Part shown: piece after piece, positions 8,034 through 17,144 of the stretch
How positions within the stretch are numbered: position 1 is the first letter of the stretch
Layout: each line of letters opens with the position of its first letter
DNA from: Betaproteobacteria bacterium
GTDB lineage: Bacteria; Pseudomonadota; Gammaproteobacteria; Burkholderiales; SG8-41
Reading direction: 5' to 3'
Length of the DNA stretch: 64,000 nucleotides
Assembly (NCBI GenBank): GCA_029863175.1
Contig: JAOTVX010000006.1
Location: 1 to 64,000, forward strand
Translations under genes and position numbers: made by a program
The notes under the pieces: generated by a model
Seen by the model: the letters and a program-made list of their open reading frames with translations, nothing else
What the model was told of the DNA's origin: nothing
Database searches by the model: none

Positions 8034-8534
8034 ATGGCGGATCCGGCCCTGTATCGACTGGCGGAAGAGTTAGGGGAGGCGCTCAAGGCCCGTGGCCTGA
8101 TGCTCGCCACGGCAGAGTCGTGTACCGGTGGATGGGTTGCGGAGGCGGTGACGATGATTCCGGGCAGCTCGGACTGGTTCGAGCGCGGCTTCGTGACCTA
8201 TACCTACGTCTCGAAGCGCGAGATGCTGGGCGTCGACGCGGACGTTCTCGGTCGGCACGGTGCGGTGTCGGAAGAAGTCGTGCGCCAGATGATGAGCGGT
8301 GCGCTCGAGCGTAGCCATGCCCAGGTGGCGGTCGCCCTGAGTGGTGTGGCGGGGCCCGGCGGCGGCACGCCGGAGAAGCCCGTCGGGACCGTATGCTTCG
8401 CCTGGGGATTGAAGGGGGGTGAGCGCCGCGTCGAGACGGCTCGCTTCCTGGGTGATCGCGAAGCGGTCCGCCGCCAGGCGGTCGAGCACGCGCTGAAGGG
8501 GGTGCTGGCTCAACTTCCGGCGCAGGAAGCGTAA
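8034..8534 (+). CDS. pncC: Nicotinamide-nucleotide amidohydrolase (CinA C-terminal family)
   Basis: Deamidates nicotinamide mononucleotide in pyridine-nucleotide salvage. It is 166 residues, a stand-alone C-terminal CinA domain. ATAESCTGG at about 24 carries the catalytic Ser. ALSGVAGPGGGTPEKPVGTV is the second hallmark. The start at 8034 is preferred because it follows GAGGGAAA at a normal distance and matches family length. Confidence 0.92.
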   Translation: MADPALYRLAEELGEALKARGLMLATAESCTGGWVAEAVTMIPGSSDWFERGFVTYTYVSKREMLGVDADVLGRHGAVSEEVVRQMMSGALERSHAQVAVALSGVAGPGGGTPEKPVGTVCFAWGLKGGERRVETARFLGDREAVRRQAVEHALKGVLAQLPAQEA

Positions 8535-8564
8535 ACGCTCGCACGGGCAGACGGCTTACACAAA

Positions 8565-9227
8565 ATGTCATCTTCGCCGGGAGGGGATTGGGGCGAGAAA
8601 CATCCCAATGGGCGTTGGCATAGCCCCGCGGCCGATCGCAACAAGGATCTCATTCTCGATGTACTCAGGCGCGTGCTGCCGACGACAGGTAGCGTGCTAG
8701 AAATCGGTAGCGGCAGCGGGCAGCATGTGACCCATTTCGCCGCGGCGCTGCCTGATCTGACCTGGCAGCCCACCGATGCGGATGCGGAATTGCGCGCTTC
8801 GGTCCTGGCGCGCCTGCGCGCCGGCGCGCTGAAGAATGTCAATCCTCCGTTGGAGCTCGATGTGATGCGGCTGCCCTGGCCGGTGCCTCGCGCCGATATG
8901 GTTCTGTCGATCAACATGATCCATATTGCGCCCCGAGCGGCGACGAAGGCGCTTCTGGACGGCGCGGGTCAAACGCTGGCGGCGGGTGGCGTGCTCGTGC
9001 TCTACGGGCCGTACCGCCGCCACGGCCGGCACACGGCGCCGAGCAACGAAGCGTTCGACGCAGCACTGCGCGCGCGCGATCCGGAATGGGGCTTGCGGGA
9101 TCTCGAAGACGTGACGCGTCTGGCTGAAGCTAACCGACTCGCGCTCGAGGAAGTCATCGAGATGCCCGCAAACAATTTTACGTTGGTCTTCCGAAAGCTC
9201 AGCGCTGACGAGAATCGTGAATCGTGA
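8565..9227 (+). CDS. DUF938-type SAM-dependent methyltransferase
   Basis: A 220-residue class I methyltransferase fold. The N-terminus has HPNGRWHSPAADRNKDLI, typical of DUF938. Motif I is VLEIGSGSGQHVTHFA at about 43, and DMVLSINMIHIAP follows at about 110. The substrate is unknown. The last residues (ENRES) and the stop codon lie in a GAATCGT array, so the C-terminal end was set by the repeat. Confidence 0.87.
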   Translation: MSSSPGGDWGEKHPNGRWHSPAADRNKDLILDVLRRVLPTTGSVLEIGSGSGQHVTHFAAALPDLTWQPTDADAELRASVLARLRAGALKNVNPPLELDVMRLPWPVPRADMVLSINMIHIAPRAATKALLDGAGQTLAAGGVLVLYGPYRRHGRHTAPSNEAFDAALRARDPEWGLRDLEDVTRLAEANRLALEEVIEMPANNFTLVFRKLSADENRES

Positions 9228-9284
9228 TTCGACACAGCCCCCACAGCCTCTTTACGTCGGTCGACCGGCCACCCTTCATTACGC
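9212..9284. repeat. Heptanucleotide array overlapping a gene 3' end
   Basis: GAATCGT, GAATCGT and GATTCGA units occupy 9212-9232, overlapping the end of the DUF938 gene and supplying its TGA. A palindromic core CGGTCGACCG follows at 9258-9267, then a weak CATTAC-type right arm. It lies between convergently ending genes. Confidence 0.55.
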
Positions 9285-9296
9285 CGATACCCCGGA

Positions 9297-10169
9297 TCAA
9301 TCCTGCGCAAGCAGATTGATCAGGCTGGAGGAATCCCAGCGCCCGCCGCCGCGAGCCTGCACCTGGGCGTAGAACTGTTCGATCAGCGCGGTCACCGGCA
9401 GCCGCGCGCCGCCCACCTTGGCTTCGGCGAGGCAGATGCCCAGGTCCTTTCGCATCCAGTCCGACGCAAAGCCGAAATCGAACTGGCCCGCGAGCATCGT
9501 CTGCCAGCGGTTCTCCATCTGCCAGGAGGTGGCGGCGCCTTTGCTGATTACGGAGAGCACCTTCTCCATGTCGAGACCGGCGCGGCGGCCGAAATTGAGG
9601 CCTTCGGCAAGCCCCTGGATGACGCCGACCACGCAGATCTGGTTCACCATCTTGGTGAGTTGGCCCGAGCCGGCCGGACCGATCAGCGCGCAGCTCCGGG
9701 CGTAGAGGTCGAGAACCGGCTTGGCGCGCTCAAAGACCGCCGCGTCGCCCCCGACCATGACACCGAGCTGCCCGCTTTGGGCGCCCGACTGGCCGCCCGA
9801 GACCGGTGCGTCGAGAAATCCCAGTCCCAGAATGCGGGCTTGTTCGTCCAAATCCCGGGCGAGCACTGCGGAGGCAGTGGTGTGGTCGATGAAGATCGCG
9901 CCCTGTTTCATGCCGGCAAAGGCGCCGCTGTCCCCGTAGGCGATCGAGCGCACGTCCTGATCGTTGCCCACGCAGCACAACACGAAGTCTGCCGCCTGCG
10001 CCGCCGCCCGCGGGGTCGGAGCGGCGCGGCCGCCGTATTCCTGGGTCCAGCGCGCCGCCTTCTCCGGCGTGCGGTTGTAGACCGTGACGGCGTGGCCACC
10101 CTTCTTCAGCAGATGTCCCGCCATCGGGTAGCCCATCACACCCAGGCCGATGAACGCTACGTTGGCCAT
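9297..10169 (-). CDS. 3-hydroxyisobutyrate / tartronate-semialdehyde reductase family dehydrogenase
   Basis: A 290-residue NAD(P)-dependent beta-hydroxyacid dehydrogenase. The Rossmann start FIGLGVMGYPMAGHL is at residues 5-19. FLDAPVSGGQSGAQSGQL is the substrate-binding loop, and GSGQLTKMVNQI holds the catalytic Lys at about 171. A good ribosome site (AAAGGAGAG) precedes the ATG. Family members reduce tartronate semialdehyde or oxidise 3-hydroxyisobutyrate; the sequence alone does not fix the substrate. It stands alone, antisense to its neighbours. Confidence 0.85.
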   Translation of the reverse strand: MANVAFIGLGVMGYPMAGHLLKKGGHAVTVYNRTPEKAARWTQEYGGRAAPTPRAAAQAADFVLCCVGNDQDVRSIAYGDSGAFAGMKQGAIFIDHTTASAVLARDLDEQARILGLGFLDAPVSGGQSGAQSGQLGVMVGGDAAVFERAKPVLDLYARSCALIGPAGSGQLTKMVNQICVVGVIQGLAEGLNFGRRAGLDMEKVLSVISKGAATSWQMENRWQTMLAGQFDFGFASDWMRKDLGICLAEAKVGGARLPVTALIEQFYAQVQARGGGRWDSSSLINLLAQD

Positions 10170-10342
10170 GTTGGCTCTCCTTTCTCGCGCGAAAGCTCAA
10201 TATGGTAAGGGCTTTACCGTCCGGCGCAAGCCGCGTAGCCGAGGCCATCTGTCAACTCGGCGCCAATGCCGCGCGTTTTACAGACATGCCGTGTGCGCAG
10301 GTAGTTTAAACTAACCGGTTGCAGACATGAGGAAACCCACAA

Positions 10343-11410
10343 ATGGAAGAAAATAAGGCCAAGGCCCTTGCCGCCGCGCTGTCCCAGATCGAGAAGCAGT
10401 TCGGTAAAGGCTCGATCATGCGGCTCGGCGAATCCGAGATATCGAAGGACATCATGGTCGTGCCCACGGGATCGCTCGGTCTCGACCTTGCGCTCGGCGT
10501 CGGGGGCCTCCCACGCGGTCGGGTGGTCGAGATTTACGGCCCTGAATCCTCGGGCAAGACTACGCTGACGCTTTCGGTCATCGCGCAGATGCAGAAACTG
10601 GGCGGGACGGCCGCCTTCATAGACGCGGAACATGCGCTCGATCCGCAATATGCCGGAAAGCTCGGGGTGAAAGTCGATGAGCTTCTCATTTCGCAGCCCG
10701 ACAACGGCGAGCAGGCGCTCGAGATCGCGGACATGCTCGTGCGCTCGAGCTCGGTCGACGTGGTTGTCATCGACTCGGTCGCGGCCCTCGTGCCCAAGGC
10801 CGAGATCGAGGGCGAGATGGGCGAGCCGCAGATGGGGCTGCAGGCGCGGCTCATGTCCCAGGCGCTGCGCAAGCTCACAGCCAACATCAAGCGCTCCAAC
10901 ACGCTCGTGATCTTCGTCAACCAGATTCGCATGAAGATCGGCGTGATGTTCGGCAATCCGGAAACGACGACGGGCGGCAATGCGCTCAAGTTCTATTCGT
11001 CGGTGCGCATCGATATCCGGCGCATCGGCGCGATCAAGAAGGGCGACGAGGTGATCGGATCGGAGACTCGCGCGAAGGTCGTGAAAAACAAGGTCGCGCC
11101 GCCGTTTCGCTCGGCGGAATTCGACATTCTTTACGGCGAAGGTATCTCGCGGGAAGGCGAGTTCATCGAGCTCGGTGTCCTGCACAGCATTATCGAGAAG
11201 TCGGGCGCATGGTATAGCTACGGCAAGGATCGCATCGGTCAGGGCAAGGACAACGTGCGGGAGTACCTCAAGGAGCACGCCGATGTTGCCCGCGAGATCG
11301 AGGGCAGGATCCGAGCGGCGGCGGGCATGGTGACCCCGGCGCAGGAGCCCGAGCTTCAGCCGCAGCCACAGGCCCAAACGAAGGCGGAAGCGAGGAAGGC
11401 TGCCCACTAG
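10343..11410 (+). CDS. recA: Recombinase RecA
   Basis: ATP-dependent strand-exchange protein and SOS co-protease. It is 355 residues. Walker A GPESSGKT is at 66-73, Walker [11 protein letters not shown] at about 139, then the DNA loops and the [20 protein letters not shown] segment. The C-terminus is variable and Gln/Pro-rich. A GAGG ribosome site precedes the ATG. No CTGT-N8-ACAG LexA box is seen in the 170 bases upstream. recX follows after seven bases. Confidence 0.98.
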   Translation: MEENKAKALAAALSQIEKQFGKGSIMRLGESEISKDIMVVPTGSLGLDLALGVGGLPRGRVVEIYGPESSGKTTLTLSVIAQMQKLGGTAAFIDAEHALDPQYAGKLGVKVDELLISQPDNGEQALEIADMLVRSSSVDVVVIDSVAALVPKAEIEGEMGEPQMGLQARLMSQALRKLTANIKRSNTLVIFVNQIRMKIGVMFGNPETTTGGNALKFYSSVRIDIRRIGAIKKGDEVIGSETRAKVVKNKVAPPFRSAEFDILYGEGISREGEFIELGVLHSIIEKSGAWYSYGKDRIGQGKDNVREYLKEHADVAREIEGRIRAAAGMVTPAQEPELQPQPQAQTKAEARKAAH

Positions 11411-11411
11411 C

Positions 11412-11432
11412 GAACCGGTGACCGGTGACCCG
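11412..11432 (+). repeat. GAACCGG/TGACCGG array at the recA-recX junction
   Basis: Three 7-base units (GAACCGG, TGACCGG, TGACCCG) follow the recA stop. The recX GTG start lies inside them, so the array encodes the first residues (MTGDP) of RecX. Confidence 0.6.
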
Positions 11433-11879
11433 AAAACCCGAGGTCCCAGCTTACGGGCGCGGGCGCTCAAGCTGCTTGCGCGACGGGAGCATTCGCGACA
11501 TGAGCTCGCGCGCAAGCTCGCCGCTCATGCGCAAGGCCCCGCCGAGCTGGAGAGCGTGCTCGATGCGCTCGAGGCACAGGGTTGGCTCTCGGAACGGCGC
11601 GTCGTGGAGCAGATCGTGCATGCGCGCCGGTCCCGTTTCGGCGCGCGGCGGATCGCGCGGGAGCTGGTCGAGAAGGGTATCGGGGAGGACGCGGTTGCCG
11701 CGGCCCTGCAGACGCTCAAGGAAGACGAAGTGGAAAGCGCGCGGGCGGTCTGGCGCAGGAAGTTCGCCCACCTTCCTCGCACAGCCGCCGAACGGGCGCG
11801 CCAGGTGCGCTTCCTGCAAGGGCGCGGCTTCGGTTTCGACGCGATCATGAAGGTGGTGAAAGGAGAGGACGAACAATGA
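11418..11879 (+). CDS. recX: RecA regulator RecX
   Basis: Binds in the RecA filament groove and limits its extension. It is 153 residues, helical and basic, with the tandem three-helix pattern (ALKLLARREHSRHELARKL; LSERRVVEQIVHARRSRFG; RQVRFLQGRGFGFDAIMKV). It starts at GTG seven bases after recA, its standard position. The start region is made of repeat units, so the exact initiation codon is uncertain. Confidence 0.93.
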   Translation: MTGDPKTRGPSLRARALKLLARREHSRHELARKLAAHAQGPAELESVLDALEAQGWLSERRVVEQIVHARRSRFGARRIARELVEKGIGEDAVAAALQTLKEDEVESARAVWRRKFAHLPRTAAERARQVRFLQGRGFGFDAIMKVVKGEDEQ

Positions 11880-11912
11880 TCATGGGCTGGAGCTCGGTCG
11901 GCCTGCGTGTGG

Positions 11913-11948
11913 AAGAAACGCAACGTATACGATAACGTTGCGTTTCTT
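11913..11948. terminator. 14-bp stem hairpin after recX
   Basis: AAGAAACGCAACGT (11913-11926) and ACGTTGCGTTTCTT (11935-11948) pair perfectly around an 8-base loop, 34 bases after the recX stop. The 3' arm ends T-rich. It probably ends the recA-recX transcript. Confidence 0.6.
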
Positions 11949-11959
11949 AATGTCAAAAT

Positions 11960-12109
11960 GGACAGGATTAACAGGATTAGAACAGGATTTACTGGATTCA
12001 GTGATCGAGCTTGACCCTGTTAATCTCGTGAAATCTTCTAAATCCTGTTCATTTTCTTGATCTTATCGGCGTCTATCGGCGGCTAATGGGTTTTCGGGTT
12101 TACCGGTTC
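11960..12109. repeat. ACAGGATT repeats, inverted copy, and further arrays before alaS
   Basis: ACAGGATT recurs with a 9-11 base period at 11960-12000. Inverted copies (AATCCTGT, CCTGTTAATC) lie at 12014-12055. These are followed by an ATCGGCG array of about 10-base period at 12062-12087 and three GGTTTTC/GGGTTTA/CCGGTTC heptamers that touch the alaS ATG. This family of AATCCTG-type intergenic repeats is seen in many bacterial genomes. No Shine-Dalgarno sequence is left before alaS. Confidence 0.65.
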
Positions 12110-12111
12110 GC

Positions 12112-14721
12112 ATGAAAAGCAGCGAGATTCGAGCGAAGTTCCTGGAATTCTTCCAGAGCAAAAGTCACGCCGTGGTTGCTTCGAGCCCGCTCGTGCCCGC
12201 CAACGATCCGACACTGCTGTTCACCAACTCGGGGATGGTGCAGTTCAAGGACGTCTTCCTCGGCCAGGATCGGCGACCTTACGCGCGCGCCACAACGTCC
12301 CAGCGCTGCGTGCGTGCGGGCGGCAAGCACAACGACCTTGAGAACGTCGGCTACACCGCGCGTCACCATACCTTCTTCGAGATGCTCGGCAACTTCAGCT
12401 TCGGCGACTACTTCAAGCGCGATGCTATCCACTACGCGTGGGAGCTGCTGACCCGGACCTACAAGCTGCCCACCGACCGGTTGTGGACCACCGTCTATCA
12501 CGAGGACGACGAGGCCTATGACATCTGGACGAGGGAAATTGGCGTGCCAAAAGAACGGTGCGTGCGCATTGGCGACAAGCCGGGCGCGCCGAAGTACCAG
12601 AGCGATAACTTCTGGCAGATGGCCGATACCGGCCCCTGCGGCCCGTCCACGGAGATTTTCTGGGACCATGGCCCCGGCATTCCCGGTGGGCCGCCCGGCA
12701 GTGAGGGGGCTGACGGCGACCGCTACATCGAGATCTGGAACCTCGTGTTCATGCAGTTCAACCGGGACGACAAGGGTGCGATGCATCCCCTGCCCAAGCC
12801 GTCAGTGGACACTGGCATGGGGCTCGAGCGTATCGCCGCAGTGCTGCAGGGCGTGCATTCGAACTACGAAATCGACCTCTTTCAGGAACTGATCAGGGGG
12901 GCTGCGCGCGAGACCGGGACCAGCGATCTTTCCAGCAAATCACTCAACGTGATTGCGGATCATATCCGCGCGACCTCGTTCCTGATGGTCGATGGCGTGA
13001 TTCCCTCGAATGACGGCCGGGGTTATGTCCTGCGTCGAATCATCCGCCGGGCGATTCGCCACGGCTACAAGCTGGGCCAGACCCGGCCCTTCTTCCACCG
13101 GATCGTGGACGATCTCGCCCGCGCCATGGGCGGTGCGTATCCCGAGCTGCCGAAAGCGGCCGGGCGCGTTACACAGGTGCTGAAGCAGGAGGAGGAGCGG
13201 TTCGCGGAGACACTGGACAACGGCATGAAGGTGCTCGAGGTCGCTCTCACGCGCGAAGACAAGATGCTCGACGGGGAGATGGTGTTCCAGCTCTACGATA
13301 CGTTCGGGTTTCCGGTCGATCTCACCGCCGACATCGCCCGCGAGCGCGGCGTGCGAGTCGATTATGCGGGCTTCGAGGCCGCGATGGAACGGCAGCGCGA
13401 GCGCGCGCGGGCAGCTTCGCGCTTCACCATGGCGAGCAGTGTGGATTACCATGGGCAGCCGACCGAGTTCCATGGCTACGACACGCTCACGCTCGAGGGC
13501 ACGGTGATCGCGCTCTACAAGGAAGGAACGCAGCTCGAGGAGATTTCGTCGGGACAGGCGGTGGTCGTGCTCGACCGCACGCCCTTCTACGCCGAGTCTG
13601 GCGGCCAGGTCGGCGATAGCGGCGAGCTTGCCGGCGTGGCGGGCACCTTCGTTGTCGAGGATGCGCGGAAGATCCAGGCCGCGGTGTTCGGCCATGAGGG
13701 CGTGCTCAAGACGGGCCGTCTGCGCGTCGGGGACAAGGTCATGGCCGCGGTCAACATGGACCGGCGGGCACGAACCATGCGCAACCACTCCGCGACTCAT
13801 CTCATGCACAAGGCGCTGCGTGAGGTATTGGGGTCCCATGTCCAGCAGAAGGGCTCGCTGGTGGACGCTGAGCGCACACGTTTCGATTTTTCGCACAACG
13901 AGCCGATGACCAACGAGCAGATCCGTCAGGTGGAAGCAATCGTCAACGCGGAGATCCTTCGCAACGAGGCGACGGCGGCGCGGATTATGAAGCACGACGA
14001 GGCGGTCAAGGGCGGTGCGCTTGCCTTCTTCGGCGACAAGTATGGCGAGGAAGTGCGCGTGCTGGACATCGGCAGCTCGCGCGAGCTGTGCGGAGGCACT
14101 CACGTCAAGCGTACCGGCGACATCGGCTTCTTCAAGGTGGTCTCCGAGGGCGGCATCGCGGCCGGCGTGCGCCGCATCGAGGCGGCAACGGGTGAGGGTG
14201 CGCTTGCATTCGTGCAAGGACAGGAAGAAAAACTCAACGAAGCCGCCACAGCGCTCAAGGCGCCGCCTACGGAGTTGGCTCAGAAGATCGCGCAGATTCT
14301 CGACAACGTCAGGGTCCTCGAGAAGGAGCTCGGCCGGCTCAAGTCGAAGCTGGCTGCGTCGCAGGGAGATGAGCTGATCGAGCGCGCGGAGAACGTCAAG
14401 GGGATAAAGGTACTCGCGGCATCCATCGAGGGCGCGGATGCAAAGGCGTTGCGCGAGACGCTGGACAAGGTGAAAGACAAGCTCAAGTCAGCGGCGGTGG
14501 TGCTTGCCGCAATCGATGGCGGCAAGGTTGCCCTGATCGCCGGCGTGACACCCGATCTCACCGCCAAGATCAAAGCCGGCGAGCTGGTCAATCATGTCGC
14601 TCAGCAGATTGGCGGCAAAGGCGGCGGCAGGCCGGACATGGCGCAGGCTGGCGGCACCAACCCGGAAAAGCTGCCAGCGGCGCTCGAATCGGTGCGGTCT
14701 TGGGTCGAGCAGCGATTGTAA
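12112..14721 (+). CDS. alaS: Alanyl-tRNA synthetase
   Basis: Charges tRNA-Ala and hydrolyses mischarged Ser/Gly. It is 869 residues, full length. The aminoacylation domain begins at once ([20 protein letters not shown]). The editing domain shows [12 protein letters not shown] and the zinc site [13 protein letters not shown]. The C-Ala oligomerisation/DHHA1 domain ends with [15 protein letters not shown]. The start codon directly abuts repeat units and lacks a visible ribosome site. Confidence 0.98.
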   Translation: MKSSEIRAKFLEFFQSKSHAVVASSPLVPANDPTLLFTNSGMVQFKDVFLGQDRRPYARATTSQRCVRAGGKHNDLENVGYTARHHTFFEMLGNFSFGDYFKRDAIHYAWELLTRTYKLPTDRLWTTVYHEDDEAYDIWTREIGVPKERCVRIGDKPGAPKYQSDNFWQMADTGPCGPSTEIFWDHGPGIPGGPPGSEGADGDRYIEIWNLVFMQFNRDDKGAMHPLPKPSVDTGMGLERIAAVLQGVHSNYEIDLFQELIRGAARETGTSDLSSKSLNVIADHIRATSFLMVDGVIPSNDGRGYVLRRIIRRAIRHGYKLGQTRPFFHRIVDDLARAMGGAYPELPKAAGRVTQVLKQEEERFAETLDNGMKVLEVALTREDKMLDGEMVFQLYDTFGFPVDLTADIARERGVRVDYAGFEAAMERQRERARAASRFTMASSVDYHGQPTEFHGYDTLTLEGTVIALYKEGTQLEEISSGQAVVVLDRTPFYAESGGQVGDSGELAGVAGTFVVEDARKIQAAVFGHEGVLKTGRLRVGDKVMAAVNMDRRARTMRNHSATHLMHKALREVLGSHVQQKGSLVDAERTRFDFSHNEPMTNEQIRQVEAIVNAEILRNEATAARIMKHDEAVKGGALAFFGDKYGEEVRVLDIGSSRELCGGTHVKRTGDIGFFKVVSEGGIAAGVRRIEAATGEGALAFVQGQEEKLNEAATALKAPPTELAQKIAQILDNVRVLEKELGRLKSKLAASQGDELIERAENVKGIKVLAASIEGADAKALRETLDKVKDKLKSAAVVLAAIDGGKVALIAGVTPDLTAKIKAGELVNHVAQQIGGKGGGRPDMAQAGGTNPEKLPAALESVRSWVEQRL

Positions 14722-14806
14722 GGGGCGCAGCGAAGGCGATGGCGCGTCGTGCCGCGCGCCGGGGCCGCGGCCATCTGGTTCTCGCCGGACGACATCGAGG
14801 TCGCCG

Positions 14807-15592
14807 ATGAGCGCGTTCAGGGCCCTTCAGTTCAACATGCAGTTCGGCCAGGTCTGGGACCATCACGCCCGCGACCATGCGCGCATCGACCTGGACCTGA
14901 GCATTGCGGAGATCCGTGCGCAGAACGCCGATATCATGTTCCTTCAGGAAGTTGAGCAGGCGCGGCCGAAGGGCGTGCAGCTCGATCCCCCGCCGAACTA
15001 TACCCTGCTGCGGAGCGCGTTCGGCGACTATGACAGCTTCTTCTCCTATCCGAAAGTTGACCCGCAGGAGTTGCCCTTCGGAATTGGTCTTTGCATCCTG
15101 TCGCGCACGCCGTTGCGGAATACGGTGCGGGTCGACCTGCCGTCGCCGACGATCGAGTTCGAGTTTCGGGGCGAGCGCAAGGTACCGACGGACCGCCTGC
15201 TGATCGGCGCCCGCACAACGGTCGCGGGCCGGGAGGTGCGCATCTTCAACGCGCACCTGCTGGCCTTCTTCATGCTCAATGCCAGCAGCGACCAGCACAC
15301 CGGCCAGCGGCGGCAGGTGCTGGGCGAGCTATCGGCATCGAGCGCCCCGACTCTGCTCGGTGGGGATTTCAACGTGAGCCGGCACCAGGCGCTGCTGCGC
15401 GAGTTCTCGGATGCCGGATACGAGACCGTGCAGTCGAAGGAAGTCACCTGGCGTCGGCGTCCGTACGTGCTCGATCACCTGTTCTACAGCCGGGAGTTGC
15501 GCCCGATGCGGCATGTCGTCAAGCCAACGCCGGCGTCCGATCATCACATGGTCGTGGCGGATTTCGAGTTCGTCGACGCGCTGAGCAAGTAG
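14807..15592 (+). CDS. Endonuclease/exonuclease/phosphatase-fold hydrolase
   Basis: A 261-residue metal-dependent EEP-fold protein. In order it shows LQFNMQFG, the metal Glu in MFLQEVEQ, GGDFNVSRH, VLDHLFYS and the terminal SDHHMVVADF with its catalytic Asp-His. The start at 14807 is chosen where family similarity begins; the open frame extends into alaS but that part is not protein-like. Substrate (nucleic acid or phosphoester lipid) is unknown. Confidence 0.83.
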   Translation: MSAFRALQFNMQFGQVWDHHARDHARIDLDLSIAEIRAQNADIMFLQEVEQARPKGVQLDPPPNYTLLRSAFGDYDSFFSYPKVDPQELPFGIGLCILSRTPLRNTVRVDLPSPTIEFEFRGERKVPTDRLLIGARTTVAGREVRIFNAHLLAFFMLNASSDQHTGQRRQVLGELSASSAPTLLGGDFNVSRHQALLREFSDAGYETVQSKEVTWRRRPYVLDHLFYSRELRPMRHVVKPTPASDHHMVVADFEFVDALSK

Positions 15593-15667
15593 GGCAGACC
15601 GGGCCGCCCGTCGGAAAGTCACTCAACACATCGGCGAGACGCGTAGAGACGCCCTTCTACGGTCGGG

Positions 15668-16216
15668 TCAAGGGTTCGTTACGACGATGGCACCGGTGGC
15701 AGTGCTGTAAGTAAAAAAACGCGACGTAGGGGCATCCTTGCGGTAGGTATACCTGCAGGTCGTGCCGCCGCCCTGGGCGCGAAAATCCGTGGTCCCAGTT
15801 GGCGCCGTACTGATCGAGGGAGCCGGGGACAGTAATCCGTTCCATACCTGAAGACAGCGATTGCGATTCACGTTTCCGTTTCTGCCGTTAGTGGACGAAG
15901 GAAAGCAGTTCGCGTTGAAGTCAACGTTGCCCGCGCCGAAGCTCGGCAGATTATCCTGGCCGGCAAAGTTCGACGCGATGCAAGCAGCATTAGCCATGCC
16001 GATCGCGGAACGGAACGCCCCGGCGGTCGCCGCGACTGAGCTTCGATGGGCCTCTTCCTTGAGTTCCATGAAGCGCGGCCACGCGCTCGCCGCGAGCAAG
16101 CCAGTGATAACAATCACGATGATCAGTTCGAGGACTGTGAAACCGGTACACGCCCTGCCGGCGGACGGAGTCAAAGGGAGGGCGCTAGTGCTTGGTTTGT
16201 TCTTCTGATTAAGCAT
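15668..16216 (-). CDS. Solitary type IV pilin/pseudopilin-like protein
   Basis: A 182-residue prepilin. The leader ends in Gly, followed by FTVLELIIVIVITGLLAAS: the prepilin peptidase site with the +5 Glu and hydrophobic stalk. Conserved cysteines occur in the C-terminal head (NCF, RCL, TTC), as in MshA/GspG-like proteins. The ATG at 16214-16216 is chosen for a normal leader length. No pilus or secretion genes are adjacent, so it would depend on machinery encoded elsewhere. Confidence 0.82.
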   Translation of the reverse strand: MLNQKNKPSTSALPLTPSAGRACTGFTVLELIIVIVITGLLAASAWPRFMELKEEAHRSSVAATAGAFRSAIGMANAACIASNFAGQDNLPSFGAGNVDFNANCFPSSTNGRNGNVNRNRCLQVWNGLLSPAPSISTAPTGTTDFRAQGGGTTCRYTYRKDAPTSRFFTYSTATGAIVVTNP

Positions 16217-16647
16217 TTCCTGCGGCGGTGCTCTGGAATGGGCGCGATTGTCTACTATTTGCAACAGGTTAAGCAATGTCTATACCTGGATCCTTGCGGG
16301 CATACGTGACAGTGATCACGATTGCGACACCGTCTGCGCCGCCGCCGCGCACGGGTATGACATGCGCGTCGTGCGCGAAGCCGTTACCATCGAAGGTGAC
16401 AAGGCCCTGCTTCATCCCGGCCGTTGCCGGGGACGCGTCGATCGCTAGAAGCCGTTCAAAGCCCGGAACGTCGAAGATCGGTACTCCGTGGATCAGTACC
16501 GCCGGCCGAGTTGATAGGGCGCATGGTTCGGCGTCGGGCGTTGCATTCCGCCTCGAGACAGGGGCTACGATCGTGGCACACTGATTCACGGCAAGCGCTG
16601 ACCCGTTCGCCAGCCGGCCGGGTCGAACACCGCCAAAGGAGATTCTC
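16217..16647. other. Spacer between divergent pseudopilin and cupin genes
   Basis: About 430 bases with no supported gene. Open frames on both strands (16276-16584 plus; 16269-16682 minus) have no recognisable motifs, and the minus one runs into the cupin gene. The region presumably holds two divergent promoters, and AAAGGAG stands just before the cupin start. It could also contain a decayed gene. Confidence 0.4.
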
Positions 16648-17139
16648 ATGGCTGCAACCAGCCGGCCCCATCCGCTTCTCAAGGCTGCCCAGATCGACGC
16701 GATGCCGGAGGAAGCACGCGTGCATGCGCTGGACTCAGGCGTCGTACGTCACAACCGCTCGCTCGGCGACGCGGTCGGGTTGCAGAGCATCGGCGTGCAT
16801 CTCGTGCGCCTGCGGCCGGGTCACGTAAGCACCGTGTATCACTTCCATCATCAGGACGAGGAATGGATTTACATCCTGTCCGGACAGGGCCTGGCTGAAA
16901 TCGGCGATGAGACCATCGAGATCAGCGCGGGGGACTTCATGGGCTTTGTCGCAGGTTCCGTATCGCACCTGCTGCGTAATCCGCATCAGGAGAACCTGGT
17001 GTATCTCGTCGGCGGCAACCGGCTGCCCTTCGATATCTGCGACTACCCGCGCCTGCGCAAACGGCGCTACCGCATTGACGGCAAGAGCGAATTCGTGGGC
17101 TGGGATCTGCTCGAGAAAGCCGGGGCGCTGGCGAAATAG
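16648..17139 (+). CDS. Cupin-domain protein
   Basis: A 163-residue single-domain cupin. Motif 1 is HVSTVYHFHHQDEEWIYILSG with the metal His/His/Glu ligands at about 69-78, and motif 2 is AGDFMGFVAGSVSHLLRNP. A clear AAAGGAG site precedes the ATG. It ends five bases from the convergent ComA-family gene. Function unknown. Confidence 0.83.
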   Translation: MAATSRPHPLLKAAQIDAMPEEARVHALDSGVVRHNRSLGDAVGLQSIGVHLVRLRPGHVSTVYHFHHQDEEWIYILSGQGLAEIGDETIEISAGDFMGFVAGSVSHLLRNPHQENLVYLVGGNRLPFDICDYPRLRKRRYRIDGKSEFVGWDLLEKAGALAK

Positions 17140-17144
17140 CCGCC

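Noticed and set aside
10170..10342. LexA operator before recA
   Set aside because: No CTGT-N8-ACAG palindrome found; single CTGT at 10249 has no partner at the right spacing.
10214..11515. Long open frame on the minus strand opposite recA
   Set aside because: It mirrors recA codon structure in a GC-rich genome, is rich in Arg/His/Leu without motifs, and the plus strand encodes full-length RecA.
12940..14217. 425-codon open frame opposite alaS
   Set aside because: Antisense shadow of a conserved gene with no recognisable domain or ribosome site.
16269..16682. 137-codon minus-strand frame between pseudopilin and cupin genes
   Set aside because: Overlaps the cupin start, has no motif or ribosome site, and a competing plus-strand frame of equal quality exists.
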